A model generated the notes under the pieces. That model searched no databases. It worked only from the letters and a program-made list of their open reading frames with translations, and was not told where the DNA came from. A DNA stretch of 64,000 nucleotides from an uncultured Prevotellaceae bacterium (GTDB taxonomy: Bacteria > Bacteroidota > Bacteroidia > Bacteroidales > Bacteroidaceae). A program made the translations under genes and the position numbers. Where the stretch lies: NCBI GenBank assembly GCA_945865175.1, contig CAMBDA010000012.1:1-64000 (forward strand), written 5' to 3'. Positions 23,948-33,346 of this stretch are shown piece by piece (position 1 is the stretch's first letter; the number at the start of each line of letters is the position of its first letter).

Positions 23948-24193
23948 TTACCATAGAAAGCGGAGGAAGAATTCTGCAATCTTGAATAGCATGCCTAGGC
24001 CTACGATGGCTAGTCCGGGCACGTGGTTGTTAGTGGACGAGAAATAGACGGCCAGTCCGGTAGCTGCTGTCAGTAAAAACAGGACATTCAGTATCTTGCG
24101 TATCTTGGAGGCGTCCGGTCTTCTCCCGCGCCGGCTGCGTATGCGTTCCAGCTCGGCTTCCTGTGCTTTTAGCATCTCTGTGACATCACTCAT
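23948..24193 (-). CDS. Small membrane protein inside the oxidoreductase operon
   Basis: An 81-residue protein: a charged N-terminal coiled helix (about residues 1-35, rich in Glu and Arg), then two hydrophobic helices (about 36-53 and 60-77). The start at 24193 overlaps the end of the alpha-subunit gene (24186), so it is translationally coupled. It is not a known oxidoreductase subunit. It could hold the otherwise soluble complex near the membrane, but that is inference from position and topology only. The in-frame start at 24217 lies deep inside the alpha gene and is less likely. Confidence 0.7.
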   Translation of the reverse strand: MSDVTEMLKAQEAELERIRSRRGRRPDASKIRKILNVLFLLTAATGLAVYFSSTNNHVPGLAIVGLGMLFKIAEFFLRFLW

Positions 24194-25295
24194 GGTTTTC
24201 GTTGCTGAAATTGTCAATCATCTCCGTGAGGGCGTTCTCTATTTCGTCAGGTGTGGGTACCATACCTCCCAGACGGCCATAGTGGAAGACTGGCGTGCGG
24301 CCTTCCACGGCCAGACGTATATCCTGCACCATCTGGCCAGCGTTGATTTCGGTGCATAGGATGCCCTTTACCTGTGTGGAAAGCTGGGCTATACGCTCGC
24401 TGGGGAAAGGCCATAGTGTGATGGGACGAAGCATACCGGCCCGTATGCCCTTCTTGCGCAGATCCTCTATGGCCTTTTGTGCCATTCGGGCAGCGCTGCC
24501 AAAGGCCACTATCAAATACGTTGCGTCTTCGCACTGGTATTCCTCGTAGCGCACCTCGTTCTTTCGTATGCGGGCGTATTTCTCCTGCAGATGTAGATTA
24601 TGCTTTTCCTGTGCCTCTGGGTGTAGTTCCAAGGAGGTGAAGTAGTTTGAACCACGGTTCTTGCTGCGCCCGGTGGCAGCCCAAGGATAGCGTTGGGCTA
24701 TTTCTGCTTCGGTGAGGCGTGGTTGTTGGGGCGGCAACACCACTTTTTCCATCATCTGTCCGATTACACCGTCACTGAGGATGAGGGCTGGATTGCGGTA
24801 GCGGAAGGCCAGTTCAAAGGCCAGTCCTATAAAATCAGCCATTTCCTGTACGCTGGAAGGGGCCAGGACGATTACTTCGTAGTCGCCGTTGCCACCACCG
24901 CGGGTGCTCTGGAAATAGTCGGCCTGACTTGGTTGAATGGTACCAAGCCCGGGACCGCCCCTTTGCACGTTCACAATGACACCGGGAATTTCGGCTCCGG
25001 CCATGTAGGTAATGCCCTCCTGCATCAATGCCACACCTGGGCTGCTGGATGAGGTCATCACCTTTTTTCCTGTGGCTCCGCCGGCATACACCATGTTGAT
25101 GGATGCCAATTCACTTTCGGCTTGCAGTACGGTCATTCCCGTGGTTTCCCAGGGCTTTTCCTTGCAGAGCGTCTCCAGAATCTCACTCTGTGGAGTTATA
25201 GGGTATCCGAAGAATCCGTCACATCCGCAGCGGATGGCTGCCAGTGCAATGGCTTCGTTGCCCTTGAGAAGCATTGTCTCTTGTGGTTGTTGCAT
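24186..25295 (-). CDS. korA: 2-oxoacid:ferredoxin oxidoreductase, alpha subunit
   Basis: A 369-residue alpha subunit (VorB/KorA type). The pyrimidine-binding domain starts with KGNEAIALAAI, then GYPITPQSEI and the TSSSSPGVALMQEG segment. The C-terminal domain (from about residue 255) has the VAFGSAARM motif of the transketolase C-terminal fold. The start at 25295 follows the ferredoxin stop by 20 bases and avoids the upstream extension. Bacteroides relatives are usually annotated as 3-methyl-2-oxobutanoate dehydrogenase VorB, so branched-chain oxoacids are an alternative substrate. Confidence 0.9.
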   Translation of the reverse strand: MQQPQETMLLKGNEAIALAAIRCGCDGFFGYPITPQSEILETLCKEKPWETTGMTVLQAESELASINMVYAGGATGKKVMTSSSSPGVALMQEGITYMAGAEIPGVIVNVQRGGPGLGTIQPSQADYFQSTRGGGNGDYEVIVLAPSSVQEMADFIGLAFELAFRYRNPALILSDGVIGQMMEKVVLPPQQPRLTEAEIAQRYPWAATGRSKNRGSNYFTSLELHPEAQEKHNLHLQEKYARIRKNEVRYEEYQCEDATYLIVAFGSAARMAQKAIEDLRKKGIRAGMLRPITLWPFPSERIAQLSTQVKGILCTEINAGQMVQDIRLAVEGRTPVFHYGRLGGMVPTPDEIENALTEMIDNFSNENHE

Positions 25296-25315
25296 GATTC
25301 TTTGCGTGGTTTTTC

Positions 25316-25549
25316 TTATTCTTCTTTGACCCGATATACTGATATGCATCCATCCGGACATACTATACCGCATGAAGCGCATCCGTTACACTTTTGCTGT
25401 TCGTCGGTCTGTACAGCATAGGGGTACCCTTTTTTATTGACCTTCTTGGTGGCTAGTGTGAGGATGCCTTTGGGGCAAGCCTCTACGCATAGGCCACATC
25501 CTTTACATCTTTCTGTGTCTACGATGATGGCACCAATATTTCTGCTCAT
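25316..25549 (-). CDS. korD: Two-cluster 4Fe-4S ferredoxin subunit (KorD/VorD)
   Basis: A 77-residue ferredoxin with two CxxCxxC..CP motifs: Cys15/18/21/25 and Cys54/57/60/64. It carries electrons out of the oxidoreductase complex and is the delta subunit of this enzyme family. It lies 20 bases upstream of the alpha gene and 80 bases downstream of the TPR gene. Confidence 0.9.
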   Translation of the reverse strand: MSRNIGAIIVDTERCKGCGLCVEACPKGILTLATKKVNKKGYPYAVQTDEQQKCNGCASCGIVCPDGCISVYRVKEE

Positions 25550-25629
25550 TGTTTGTGGTTTGGGTCTGTTTTGCTGTTTTTAATTAGTGTTTGAGTATAA
25601 TGTCTCATCTCAGCCGACTATTGGTTCGA

Positions 25630-25917
25630 TCAGGGATTAAGCAGTTCCTTGCAGCGATAGCTAAGGATGTTGTCTGCCATTTCCTTTGCCTTCCTGGCCG
25701 GGCTTAAAGGATTCAGTGCGATGGCTTCGGCATACGATTCCAGGGCGTGCTGCCAGTCGCCCAGTCTGCGGTAGGCATTGCCCATGAGGTAATGCAAGTG
25801 GTCATCTGTGGGAGCTTTCAGCAGGCGAGCCAGTATGGAAGCGATGGCTTCCTGAATCTTCCCCTGGTCCATCAGTATGACCATTTCTTGTGTAAAATCC
25901 ATCTTTTTACTGTTCAT
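25630..25917 (-). CDS. TPR-repeat protein
   Basis: A 95-residue all-helical protein with about two tetratricopeptide repeats; the second, LMGNAYRRLGDWQHALESYAEAI, fits the consensus well. It should mediate protein-protein contacts in the cytoplasm. It is the first gene of the oxidoreductase operon and is preceded by a consensus promoter (25936-25967). Its function in this operon is unknown. Confidence 0.78.
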   Translation of the reverse strand: MNSKKMDFTQEMVILMDQGKIQEAIASILARLLKAPTDDHLHYLMGNAYRRLGDWQHALESYAEAIALNPLSPARKAKEMADNILSYRCKELLNP

Positions 25918-25935
25918 TTTCTTTCCTTTTCATAA

Positions 25936-25967
25936 CAAAATTATCCTATTTTCCTGGATAGGACAAA
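25936..25967 (-). promoter_or_regulatory. Promoter of the TPR-ferredoxin-oxidoreductase operon
   Basis: On the reverse strand TTTG (25967-25964) and TAATTTTG (25943-25936) are 20 bases apart, a full match to the Bacteroidota consensus. Confidence 0.75.
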
Positions 25968-26087
25968 TATGTCGTCGATAATAAAGGTTTTTTAAACGTT
26001 CGCCACAGAGTGGTGGGTTGTAAAAAACATTCATCCCGCTTGTTATCAGCGGGATGAATGGGGAAAAATGTAATGTTGCAAATGGAA

Positions 26088-26732
26088 CTATTCTTCAACT
26101 ACAACACTTCTTCTCTTGGGTTTCTCTACAGGCTTTTCTGCTTTGGGCTCAAAACTGGCCATTGCCTCCTCGAAGATTTGTTCCACACGGTCCACGGTCT
26201 TGCGGCGGTATTTTGCGCTGCGTGGATATAATTTGGTGCCTGCCTTGTTGATGGATGCTTTGTCTGAAATCCATTCTTCAGCCTTGAAGGTTTCGGTCTT
26301 GGCTCCTTCGGCTTCTTCGCCTGTGCAATAGGAAATTTGTGAAATGGTAATAGTGGCTTTTCCGTTCTCCACGCTGATTGTAGTCTGGTAGCGGAAGCGG
26401 GTGCGATCGAGATAGAGCGGCTTGTTTTTGAACACCATCATCTCTTCGATGCGTGCGCAGATGGGCTCTCCTGTTGTGCCGTCGCTAATAACTCGTGTGC
26501 GTAGTCCCTCAATTGCATTTTTTACAAGACTTTCTTTCACGTAGGTCATCAGGGTGTTGCGAATCTGATCGTCTGTCTGTCCGGGCACCTTGAACTGCTT
26601 TTCAAAGGTGACTACTCCGTTCACTTCGGGCACAGCCCCTGCCAGGTACTTGCTGTCATCGCGGTCTGCTGCTTTCAGTCCCAAGCACACACCTAATAGC
26701 AGGAAAAATAGAATTCTTTTCATACGTATCAT
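26088..26732 (-). CDS. DUF4468 domain secreted protein
   Basis: A 214-residue exported protein. The signal peptide (about residues 1-22) ends at GLKAAD. The mature part holds the DUF4468 domain, with a beta-strand-rich region (FEKQFKVPG, then the ERTRF/YQTTISVENGK strands). The last 60 residues are basic and rich in Lys and Pro. DUF4468 has a TATA-box-binding-like fold in solved examples (family knowledge) but no assigned function. A promoter of the local type lies 24 bases upstream. Single-gene transcript. Confidence 0.75.
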   Translation of the reverse strand: MIRMKRILFFLLLGVCLGLKAADRDDSKYLAGAVPEVNGVVTFEKQFKVPGQTDDQIRNTLMTYVKESLVKNAIEGLRTRVISDGTTGEPICARIEEMMVFKNKPLYLDRTRFRYQTTISVENGKATITISQISYCTGEEAEGAKTETFKAEEWISDKASINKAGTKLYPRSAKYRRKTVDRVEQIFEEAMASFEPKAEKPVEKPKRRSVVVEE

Positions 26733-26755
26733 TGGTTTTTGTTATGTTTGGAGTG

Positions 26756-26787
26756 CAAACTTATACAAAAAAATTGATATGTGCAAT
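26756..26787 (-). promoter_or_regulatory. Promoter of the DUF4468 gene
   Basis: On the reverse strand ATTG (26787-26784) and TAAGTTTG (26763-26756) are separated by 20 bases, close to the consensus TTTG-N20-TAnnTTTG. Confidence 0.6.
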
Positions 26788-26818
26788 CTCTTAATGCAAA
26801 AAATGTGGTTTGTCTGCA

Positions 26819-27556
26819 TCAGATGAGGTGCGTGTTTACGTACTGGTTGACTTCTTCCTTGTATCCGTCGCTAATGGGGATGCTGTGTGAACCGATGTAT
26901 ATCATTCCCTTGTTGATGTAGTCAACCTTGTTCATTTGTACGATATAGGAGCGGTGTACACGTTTGAATCGGTTGCGTGGCAGGCTGTCTTCCACGTTCT
27001 TCATATTGAGCAGCGAGGTGATGGTGGTGTCGTTCACCAAATAAAACTTGAGGTAGTCCTTATATCCTTCTACAAAAAGGATGTCGTTGAGAGCGATTTG
27101 TATAACTTTGTAATCGCTTTTGATAAAAACCGTCTCGTTGCTGCTTTTCTCTTCCTGTTTTTCTGCAGGTGCGGGTGTGGGCACGATATGTTGCTTACGG
27201 TCGAACCATGCATGCGCTTTGTTCACACTTTCCAGGAACTCTGCATAATTGATGGGCTTCACCAGATAGTCGAGTGCATTCACCCTGTAGGCTTGTGCTG
27301 CATATTCGCTGAAGGCGGTGGTAAAGACAACCTTGGTCTGTGAGGGCAGAAGGCGGCTGAATTTCAAACCGTCCATGTCGGGAATCTGTATGTCCATGAA
27401 GACAAGGTTAGGCGGGTTTGAACTCAGTTCGCTGACTGCAGACATGGCGCTGTCATACATGCCTGTGAGCGTGAGGAAAGGGGTGCGTTCTACATATCCT
27501 TTCAAGAGCATCCGAGCCAGAGGCTCATCGTCGATAATGGCACATGTAATGTTCAT
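26819..27556 (-). CDS. LytTR-type response regulator
   Basis: A 245-residue response regulator. The receiver domain (about 1-120) has Asp9/Asp10 and the phosphoacceptor Asp55 in LVFMDIQIPD. The LytTR DNA-binding domain (about 145-240) has FVEGYKDYLKFYL and RVHRSYIVQMNKVD. It starts 3 bases after the kinase gene and is the last gene of the efflux operon. It probably controls this efflux operon or a cell-envelope regulon; LytTR regulators bind paired direct repeats, none of which I could locate. Confidence 0.9.
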   Translation of the reverse strand: MNITCAIIDDEPLARMLLKGYVERTPFLTLTGMYDSAMSAVSELSSNPPNLVFMDIQIPDMDGLKFSRLLPSQTKVVFTTAFSEYAAQAYRVNALDYLVKPINYAEFLESVNKAHAWFDRKQHIVPTPAPAEKQEEKSSNETVFIKSDYKVIQIALNDILFVEGYKDYLKFYLVNDTTITSLLNMKNVEDSLPRNRFKRVHRSYIVQMNKVDYINKGMIYIGSHSIPISDGYKEEVNQYVNTHLI

Positions 27557-27559
27557 AAT

Positions 27560-28666
27560 TTATACTTGTTTTTTAGGGGTGATGGTTATAGTAGAATGAT
27601 AGAGTCCGTCCTTACCGACACCTTTTTCCCAATGATATTGGTTGGGGTAGGCCAGCTCGAGGCGTTCTTTCACTTGTTTTAGTCCCAGACCGTGTCCACT
27701 CAGATCGGAGCGGCTTTTGGGGTGGTTGGTGTTGCTGATGCTGAAGATGATGGTGTTTGTGGCCATGTCAATATGCAGGGTAATGCAGATACGGCATTTG
27801 CAGTTGGGAACAACACCATGCTTGAAGGCATTCTCCAGCAGCGTCAGTGCCACCAGATTTACACATTTTCTGTCGTCCATTACATCATCAACGTCAGTAT
27901 ATATCTCCAGATTTTCGTCATAGCGTATGCGCATGAGGGCGATGTAGTTCCTGAGCAGTTCTATCTCTGTGCGTATGCTAGTGAACAGATCGTCTTCATT
28001 ATAAAGCATGTGACCCAGCAGTCGACTCAGGTTTTGCACAGTCTCCTTTGCTTTTTCAGTGTTGATGTCGATGAGCGCGTAGATGTTGTTGAGTGTGTTG
28101 AGCAGGAAATGGGGACTTACCTGGAGTTTTAGGATGCGCAGATGGGCGTTGGCATTGTCCCGCTCGGCTTTCTCCCGAGCCAGTTCGGCTTCCTGCCATT
28201 TGATGCTTGTATGCAGCAGGAAGGCCAGGACGGAGATGAAGAAATAGAGCATGCAGTCGCGCAGGTTGAAGAGAACCTTCTTCCATAACGTCAGGCAGTG
28301 GATATTCTTGCATTGGGTAGGGAGGGAATCCCCAGTGAAGAACATGAAACAGTTGTCTATGATACAGCGCCACAGGTGCATCAGCCCTAGCCCCATTATG
28401 TAGAGCAGGAGGTTGAGCAGCAAAAATTTTTTCATGCTCATTCTGTTGTCGAGCAGACGTGGACAGAGTACCAGATAATTGACGTAGAACACCAGGGCCA
28501 GTGTGAGCGGGCCGTTGAGCATGCGCAACTGGTAGAGCAATGCGTGCTCGCCTGTGCCCCAGAAGATGAACACAGGTGGGATGAAGAAGATTACCGTCCA
28601 TACCACCAGGTGGAAGACAACGGTGAAAATCCCGTTTCTGCCTAATATGTTCAGCGACTTTCTCAT
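27560..28666 (-). CDS. Sensor histidine kinase, LytS/YpdA type
   Basis: A 368-residue membrane kinase. Four transmembrane helices occupy about residues 14-150. A short coiled linker leads to the His_kinase domain, with the phosphoacceptor His186 in LQVSPHFLLNTLNN, and a GHKL ATPase domain with ENAFKHGV near residue 280 and GHGLGLKQV near 325. Its ATG overlaps the stop of the ABC permease gene. The sensed signal is unknown; cotranscription with an efflux pump suggests a toxic compound or envelope stress. Confidence 0.9.
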   Translation of the reverse strand: MRKSLNILGRNGIFTVVFHLVVWTVIFFIPPVFIFWGTGEHALLYQLRMLNGPLTLALVFYVNYLVLCPRLLDNRMSMKKFLLLNLLLYIMGLGLMHLWRCIIDNCFMFFTGDSLPTQCKNIHCLTLWKKVLFNLRDCMLYFFISVLAFLLHTSIKWQEAELAREKAERDNANAHLRILKLQVSPHFLLNTLNNIYALIDINTEKAKETVQNLSRLLGHMLYNEDDLFTSIRTEIELLRNYIALMRIRYDENLEIYTDVDDVMDDRKCVNLVALTLLENAFKHGVVPNCKCRICITLHIDMATNTIIFSISNTNHPKSRSDLSGHGLGLKQVKERLELAYPNQYHWEKGVGKDGLYHSTITITPKKQV

Positions 28667-29886
28667 TCGTATCTCAATGCTTCAATGGGGTCCATACGGG
28701 CAGCCTTGCGTGCAGGTAGATAGCCGAAGAAAATACCGATAAATGCACACACGCAGAAACTTACGCTTACACTCCACAGGGGTACATCGCTGGGTAGCAT
28801 GAAGACTGTGCGTGCCAGCCAGCTTCCCCCATATCCTAGTCCTATGCCTAAGAGGGCACCGGTGAGACTGATGAGGATGCTTTCGATAAGGAACTGGCTC
28901 ATGATGTCAATGCCTCGGGCACCTACGCTCATTCGTAGTCCAATTTCTTTAGTACGCTCGGTTACGCTCACCAGCATGATGTTCATGATACCGATGCCAG
29001 CTACCAGTAGCGAGAAGGCGGCTGCCACAACCAGGATTACTGTGATGGTGTCCATGGTGCTGCTCATGGTCTCCATCATTTCCTGTTGTGAGCGGATGGT
29101 AAAATCGTTTTCTGCGTCTTCCTTTATCTTGTGGTTGCGACGTAGGATTTCAGTCAGTTCCTCTGTTGCCTTTTCGCTCAGTTCCTCGCTGATGGCGCTC
29201 ACCACGATGCTGTTGTAGTAGGTCTGTGCGGAGATGCGCTTCATCACTGTGGTATAAGGGGCGATGATGACATTGTCCTGGTCCATACCCCAGTTGTTGT
29301 AGCCTTTGCTCTTCAGTATGCCTATGATGCGGAAGGGAATGCTCTTGAAGCGGATGGTCTTTCCTACGGCATCGTAGTTTTTGTCACCGAAGAGTTCCTC
29401 CACTACTGTGGTACCCACCACACACACTTTGGCGCTTTTTCTCACATCCTCCTCGTTAAAGCAGATGCCGTCCTTTAGCTGCCACAGCTTGATGTCTAGA
29501 TATTCAGGGCTTTCGCCATAAACTGTGGAATTGGTATTGTTGGCGCCATGGATCACTTGCCCGCTGCTGGTCACCTCGGGACTCACCTTTGTCACCAGAA
29601 TAGCCTCTTTGAGGATACTCTCATAGTCGGCGGGTTTGAGGGTCTGCATGGCACTGGGGTCCTGTCGTACACCGCCTCGGCGTTCAGCACCAGGACGTAT
29701 GGTGAGCAGGTTGGTGCCCATCTTGCTCAGCTCGGCTCTCACACTTTCCTTGGAGCCTTGTCCGATGGCCATCATGATGATGACGGCTGCCACACCGATG
29801 ATGATGCCCAACATGCTCAGGAAGCTTCTGAACTTATTGCTCAGGATAGCCGTCATGGCCACTTTCAGTAGATTTATGATGCTCAT
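28663..29886 (-). CDS. MacB-like ABC transporter permease
   Basis: A 407-residue permease with an N-terminal helix (about 20-42), a large MacB periplasmic domain (about 45-260) and three C-terminal helices forming an FtsX-like domain. The segment RTKEIGLRMSVGAR after the second helix is the conserved coupling motif. It lacks a fused ATPase, which is a separate gene 38 bases upstream. With the MacA-like adaptor and the TolC-like channel it would move a substrate (macrolide, peptide or lipid-like) from the periplasm to the outside. Confidence 0.9.
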   Translation of the reverse strand: MSIINLLKVAMTAILSNKFRSFLSMLGIIIGVAAVIIMMAIGQGSKESVRAELSKMGTNLLTIRPGAERRGGVRQDPSAMQTLKPADYESILKEAILVTKVSPEVTSSGQVIHGANNTNSTVYGESPEYLDIKLWQLKDGICFNEEDVRKSAKVCVVGTTVVEELFGDKNYDAVGKTIRFKSIPFRIIGILKSKGYNNWGMDQDNVIIAPYTTVMKRISAQTYYNSIVVSAISEELSEKATEELTEILRRNHKIKEDAENDFTIRSQQEMMETMSSTMDTITVILVVAAAFSLLVAGIGIMNIMLVSVTERTKEIGLRMSVGARGIDIMSQFLIESILISLTGALLGIGLGYGGSWLARTVFMLPSDVPLWSVSVSFCVCAFIGIFFGYLPARKAARMDPIEALRYE

Positions 29887-29924
29887 TCTAGTATTTTGCT
29901 CTAGTGGTTGATGAATGTGGTTTG

Positions 29925-30704
29925 TCAGTCATCCTGTGGCTTGGGAAGTGCCGCTAGTGCTTCTGCTGCGCTCAGGATATTGTGGTTTTCCACGTCTTCC
30001 CTGATTTTGCCGTCCCGCAGCATGATGTTGCGGCTGCTGTATTGTGCAATCTCGGGGTTGTGGGTGACAAATATGATGGTGCGCCCTTGTCGGTGAAGCT
30101 TCTGAAAGAGACAAAGAATTTCAAACGAGGTGCGTGTGTCCAGGTTTCCGGTTGCCTCGTCGGCCAATATAACAGCAGGGTTGTTGACTAGAGCTCGTGC
30201 AATGGCTACACGCTGCATCTGTCCGCCCGACATTTGGTTGCTCTTGTGGTCGAGACGGTCACCCAGTCCCACCGCCTTCAGGGCATCGATGGCGGCTGCC
30301 CGTCGCTGTTTGGCTGAATAGGTCTTGTTGTACATCAGCGGAAGTTCCACGTTTTCCACGGCTGTGGTCTTGGCCAGTAGGTTGTAATTCTGGAAGATGA
30401 AGCCTATCTTTCGGTTTCTGAGTACGGCGCGCTCGCTGCGTTTCATCCTTCTCACGGGAGTGCCGTCGAGGATATACTCACCGCTCGTGGGGGTATCCAG
30501 ACATCCAAGTTGGTTCAGCAGGGTACTTTTTCCAGACCCGGAGGTGCCCATGATGGTCACAAACTCTCCTTCGTGAATCTTGAAGCTCACTCCGCGCAGC
30601 GCTTTCACAATCTCGCTGCCCACGCGAAACTCCCGCCTCACGTCCTGCAGCTCTATCACAACTTTGCGTGGTGAGCTGCCCGCATTCGTGTCGCTAGTCT
30701 GCAT
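29925..30704 (-). CDS. MacB-type ABC transporter ATP-binding protein
   Basis: A 259-residue ATPase. Walker A GTSGSGKS is at residues 53-60, the signature is [13 protein letters not shown], and the Walker B region AVILADEAT follows, then FVTHNPE for the H-loop. The N-terminal 15 residues are a polar extension. It energises the permease encoded downstream. It lies 4 bases after the adaptor gene. Confidence 0.93.
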   Translation of the reverse strand: MQTSDTNAGSSPRKVVIELQDVRREFRVGSEIVKALRGVSFKIHEGEFVTIMGTSGSGKSTLLNQLGCLDTPTSGEYILDGTPVRRMKRSERAVLRNRKIGFIFQNYNLLAKTTAVENVELPLMYNKTYSAKQRRAAAIDALKAVGLGDRLDHKSNQMSGGQMQRVAIARALVNNPAVILADEATGNLDTRTSFEILCLFQKLHRQGRTIIFVTHNPEIAQYSSRNIMLRDGKIREDVENHNILSAAEALAALPKPQDD

Positions 30705-30708
30705 GTGG

Positions 30709-31881
30709 TTATTTCTTTTTCTGTTTTTGCGTATTGTTCCTGGGCTTCGGCATAAAGGGATTGCTGTTCTGCTGGGCTGCTGGGTCTTCCTCTGACTGAG
30801 TGGTTTCGATGTCGGTAATCAGCTGGGTGCCTGCATCCAGTCCTTTCAAAATCTGGGTGACAGTGCCGTTGGTCACACCCGTCTCCACGGCAATTGCCTG
30901 CAGTACATTGCCTTGCTTGGTCCACACCTTCTGCTCAGCATCCACATTGCTGATGGTTTCACCCTCGGCAAGCATGATTTCGTTGGGTGTGAAGCGCAAG
31001 GCCTTGGTGGGGACTGCCAGCGCATCATGCAGTTCCAGCGTGTAGATGGTCACGTTGGCTGTGAGCCCGGGCTTCAGTTTCAGGTCTTGGTTGGGGGCGC
31101 TGATGACCACTTCATAGGTAACCACATTGCTTTCAGTGGTTGCTTCTTGGCGCACCTGGGTAACGTTGCCTTCAAATACATCGTCTGGAAAGGCATCCAC
31201 GGTAAAGGTGACGCGCAGACCTTCCTTCACCTCGCCTATGTCAGCTTCGTCCACGTCGGCAATCACGCGCATGTCCGTGAGGTCCTGTGCGATGGTGAAG
31301 AGAGTGGGGGTGTTGAAGCTACTGGCCACGGTCTGTCCTTCTTCTACCTCTTTGCTCAGCACCACTCCGTCGATGGGACTGGTGATGGTGGCATATCCAA
31401 GGTTGGTCTGGGCTTTCTTTACGTTTTCCTGCTGTGTGGTGACAGTTTGCTTGGCCTTCACAAAGGTGAGGCGTGCCTGCTCATAGTCGTTGGTACTGAT
31501 GAGCCCCTTGTCGTAGAGTGCCTGATAACGATCAAAGTTGGCCTTCTGGTAATTGTATTCGCTTTGCGCGCTGTTGAGGTTTGCCTTGGCGCTATTGAGT
31601 TCGCTTATCAGATTGGTGCGGTCGAGTTCAGCAATGACATCGCCTGCTTTCACTACGCTATTATAATCGACATACAGCTTGCTCACGATTCCGCTCACCT
31701 GTGTGCCCACATCCACGCTTGTCACGGGCTCGATGGTGCCGGTAGCGGTTACGCTGGTAGTAATGTCCTGTTTCTGTACTTCTGTCATGTTGTATGTGAC
31801 ATGCTGTTTTTTTGTGCATCCGCACACGGCTACTGCAATGACCATCATAAGGGTCATGCTCAGAGAATGATTATTTTTCAT
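30709..31881 (-). CDS. MacA-like periplasmic adaptor (membrane fusion protein)
   Basis: A 390-residue adaptor. The N-terminal hydrophobic segment ends in VCGC, a lipoprotein-type signal; anchoring at the inner membrane is expected. Segments follow in family order: barrel-sandwich half (about 40-80), a long alpha-helical hairpin (about 90-170), the second lipoyl half (near 175-200, IDGVVLSKEVEEG), and the beta-barrel domain. The tail is rich in Asn, Gln and Lys. The ATG at 31881 is used rather than the upstream GTG at 31896. It bridges the permease and TolC. Confidence 0.9.
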   Translation of the reverse strand: MKNNHSLSMTLMMVIAVAVCGCTKKQHVTYNMTEVQKQDITTSVTATGTIEPVTSVDVGTQVSGIVSKLYVDYNSVVKAGDVIAELDRTNLISELNSAKANLNSAQSEYNYQKANFDRYQALYDKGLISTNDYEQARLTFVKAKQTVTTQQENVKKAQTNLGYATITSPIDGVVLSKEVEEGQTVASSFNTPTLFTIAQDLTDMRVIADVDEADIGEVKEGLRVTFTVDAFPDDVFEGNVTQVRQEATTESNVVTYEVVISAPNQDLKLKPGLTANVTIYTLELHDALAVPTKALRFTPNEIMLAEGETISNVDAEQKVWTKQGNVLQAIAVETGVTNGTVTQILKGLDAGTQLITDIETTQSEEDPAAQQNSNPFMPKPRNNTQKQKKK

Positions 31882-31973
31882 TGCTTTGGAAATCACGTTT
31901 TCAGTTTGTTAAACTTCGTAATCTTTTGCTATTCCATTTTTGGGGGAGTCTTTTATGTTGACGCCTTTTCCTG

Positions 31974-33311
31974 TCAAAGGTTTATTTTGTCTCCCATGTA
32001 GAATTTGAGAAGCTGGATATTGAGGAGCGTGGTGTACTTGCTCTGGAGCAGGTCCTGCTCGGCGCTGAGCAGGTTGTCACGGCCCTGCATCACTTCCACC
32101 ACATTCTTCAGGCCGTTTTGGAACTGTTCGTTCAGAAGTTCAAAGCTTGCTTCTTCGCTTTTTACACGGTCTTTAGCAGCCAGATAGTTCTGCTGGTTGT
32201 TGCTGGCATTGAGCCAATACTGCTCGATGGTGCTTCCCAATGTGGTCTTCTGGTCCTGGAGCGAAAGCTGGCTGGTGGCCTTTTGCAACTTGGCCAGTTT
32301 CACGTTGCTGCGGTTTCTACGGTTGTCAAATATGGGGACGCTCACGTTTACGCCGGCACTCATGTTCAGGTTGGTCTTCATTTGTTCGCCTGCGCTCTTG
32401 CTGGATGCGCTGTAGTGGCTGTCACCCATGCTGGCGCTCATGCTCACTGAGGGCAGGAATCCCCGGCGGGCAATGTCCAATGCCAGATTGGCCTCCTCTA
32501 TGCTCAGTTCAGCACTCTTTATTTCGGGACGAGTGTCCAGTGCGGCCTGATAGGCTTCTTCTGCGCTGGGAATAAGGGCCAGTACGTCCTCGTCGGACGG
32601 AATGATGGTGGCCACGGCAAAGGATTTGTCCACTCCCAGTTCCAGCAGGGCCTTCAGCTGGCGCTTGTAGTCGGCAATCTGCGTGTGACTGTTCACTACG
32701 TTGTATTTGGCTGTGCTCAGTTGTGACTCCAACTGTGCCACGTCGGCCTTGGCCATCTGACCCTGGTTCATCATCTCCACACCGCGGTCATACTGGCGCT
32801 GGGCTGTTTCCTGCAGTTTCTCGTTCACCTTCAAAGCCTCCTGGGTATATAGAATCTGCACATACAGTTTGGTGATGGATTCTTGGATGGTGAGCTCGCT
32901 CTGTTCGGTGGTGAGCTGTGTGATTTTGTTTTTCAGCTCTTGCTGCTCGATGTTCTTGCGATTGACACCTCCGTTCCACACTGTCCATGACGCATTCAGT
33001 CCGTAAGAACCCTGATAGGTCCACTTGCTGCTGGTGTTGGTCACCTGTCCGTTCTGGACGATGGCGGTGTTTTCCTCGAAGGGCCTGTAGCCCACGCTCT
33101 GGTTGGTGCTGAACGACAGGCTGGGGAAAAGAGCCCCCTTGTCAGCCCAAAGGCTTACTGTTCCTTCCTCCTCACTCACGCGGTTTTTCTGAATCTGGAT
33201 ATTGTTCTGGAGTGCATAGTCGAGGCAGTCCTGCAGGCTCCATTCTTCTTGAGCTGCGGCAAAAAGGCCGAAATGGGTGGACAAGGCCAATAGCAATAGT
33301 CTTTTTTTCAT
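31974..33311 (-). CDS. TolC-family outer membrane efflux protein
   Basis: A 445-residue outer membrane channel. A signal peptide (1-20, ending FAAAQ) is followed by two repeats of the OEP fold, each with a pair of long coiled helices; examples are AVDLESQLSTAKYN-like and KLAKLQKATSQLSLQDQ segments. The ATG at 33311 is chosen because it directly precedes the signal peptide; the ORF is open 22 codons upstream. First gene of the six-gene efflux/two-component operon. A consensus promoter is at 33347-33378. Confidence 0.9.
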   Translation of the reverse strand: MKKRLLLLALSTHFGLFAAAQEEWSLQDCLDYALQNNIQIQKNRVSEEEGTVSLWADKGALFPSLSFSTNQSVGYRPFEENTAIVQNGQVTNTSSKWTYQGSYGLNASWTVWNGGVNRKNIEQQELKNKITQLTTEQSELTIQESITKLYVQILYTQEALKVNEKLQETAQRQYDRGVEMMNQGQMAKADVAQLESQLSTAKYNVVNSHTQIADYKRQLKALLELGVDKSFAVATIIPSDEDVLALIPSAEEAYQAALDTRPEIKSAELSIEEANLALDIARRGFLPSVSMSASMGDSHYSASSKSAGEQMKTNLNMSAGVNVSVPIFDNRRNRSNVKLAKLQKATSQLSLQDQKTTLGSTIEQYWLNASNNQQNYLAAKDRVKSEEASFELLNEQFQNGLKNVVEVMQGRDNLLSAEQDLLQSKYTTLLNIQLLKFYMGDKINL

Positions 33312-33346
33312 CTTGCTTATTTCTACTTTTGTTTCAAATTTCGGTT

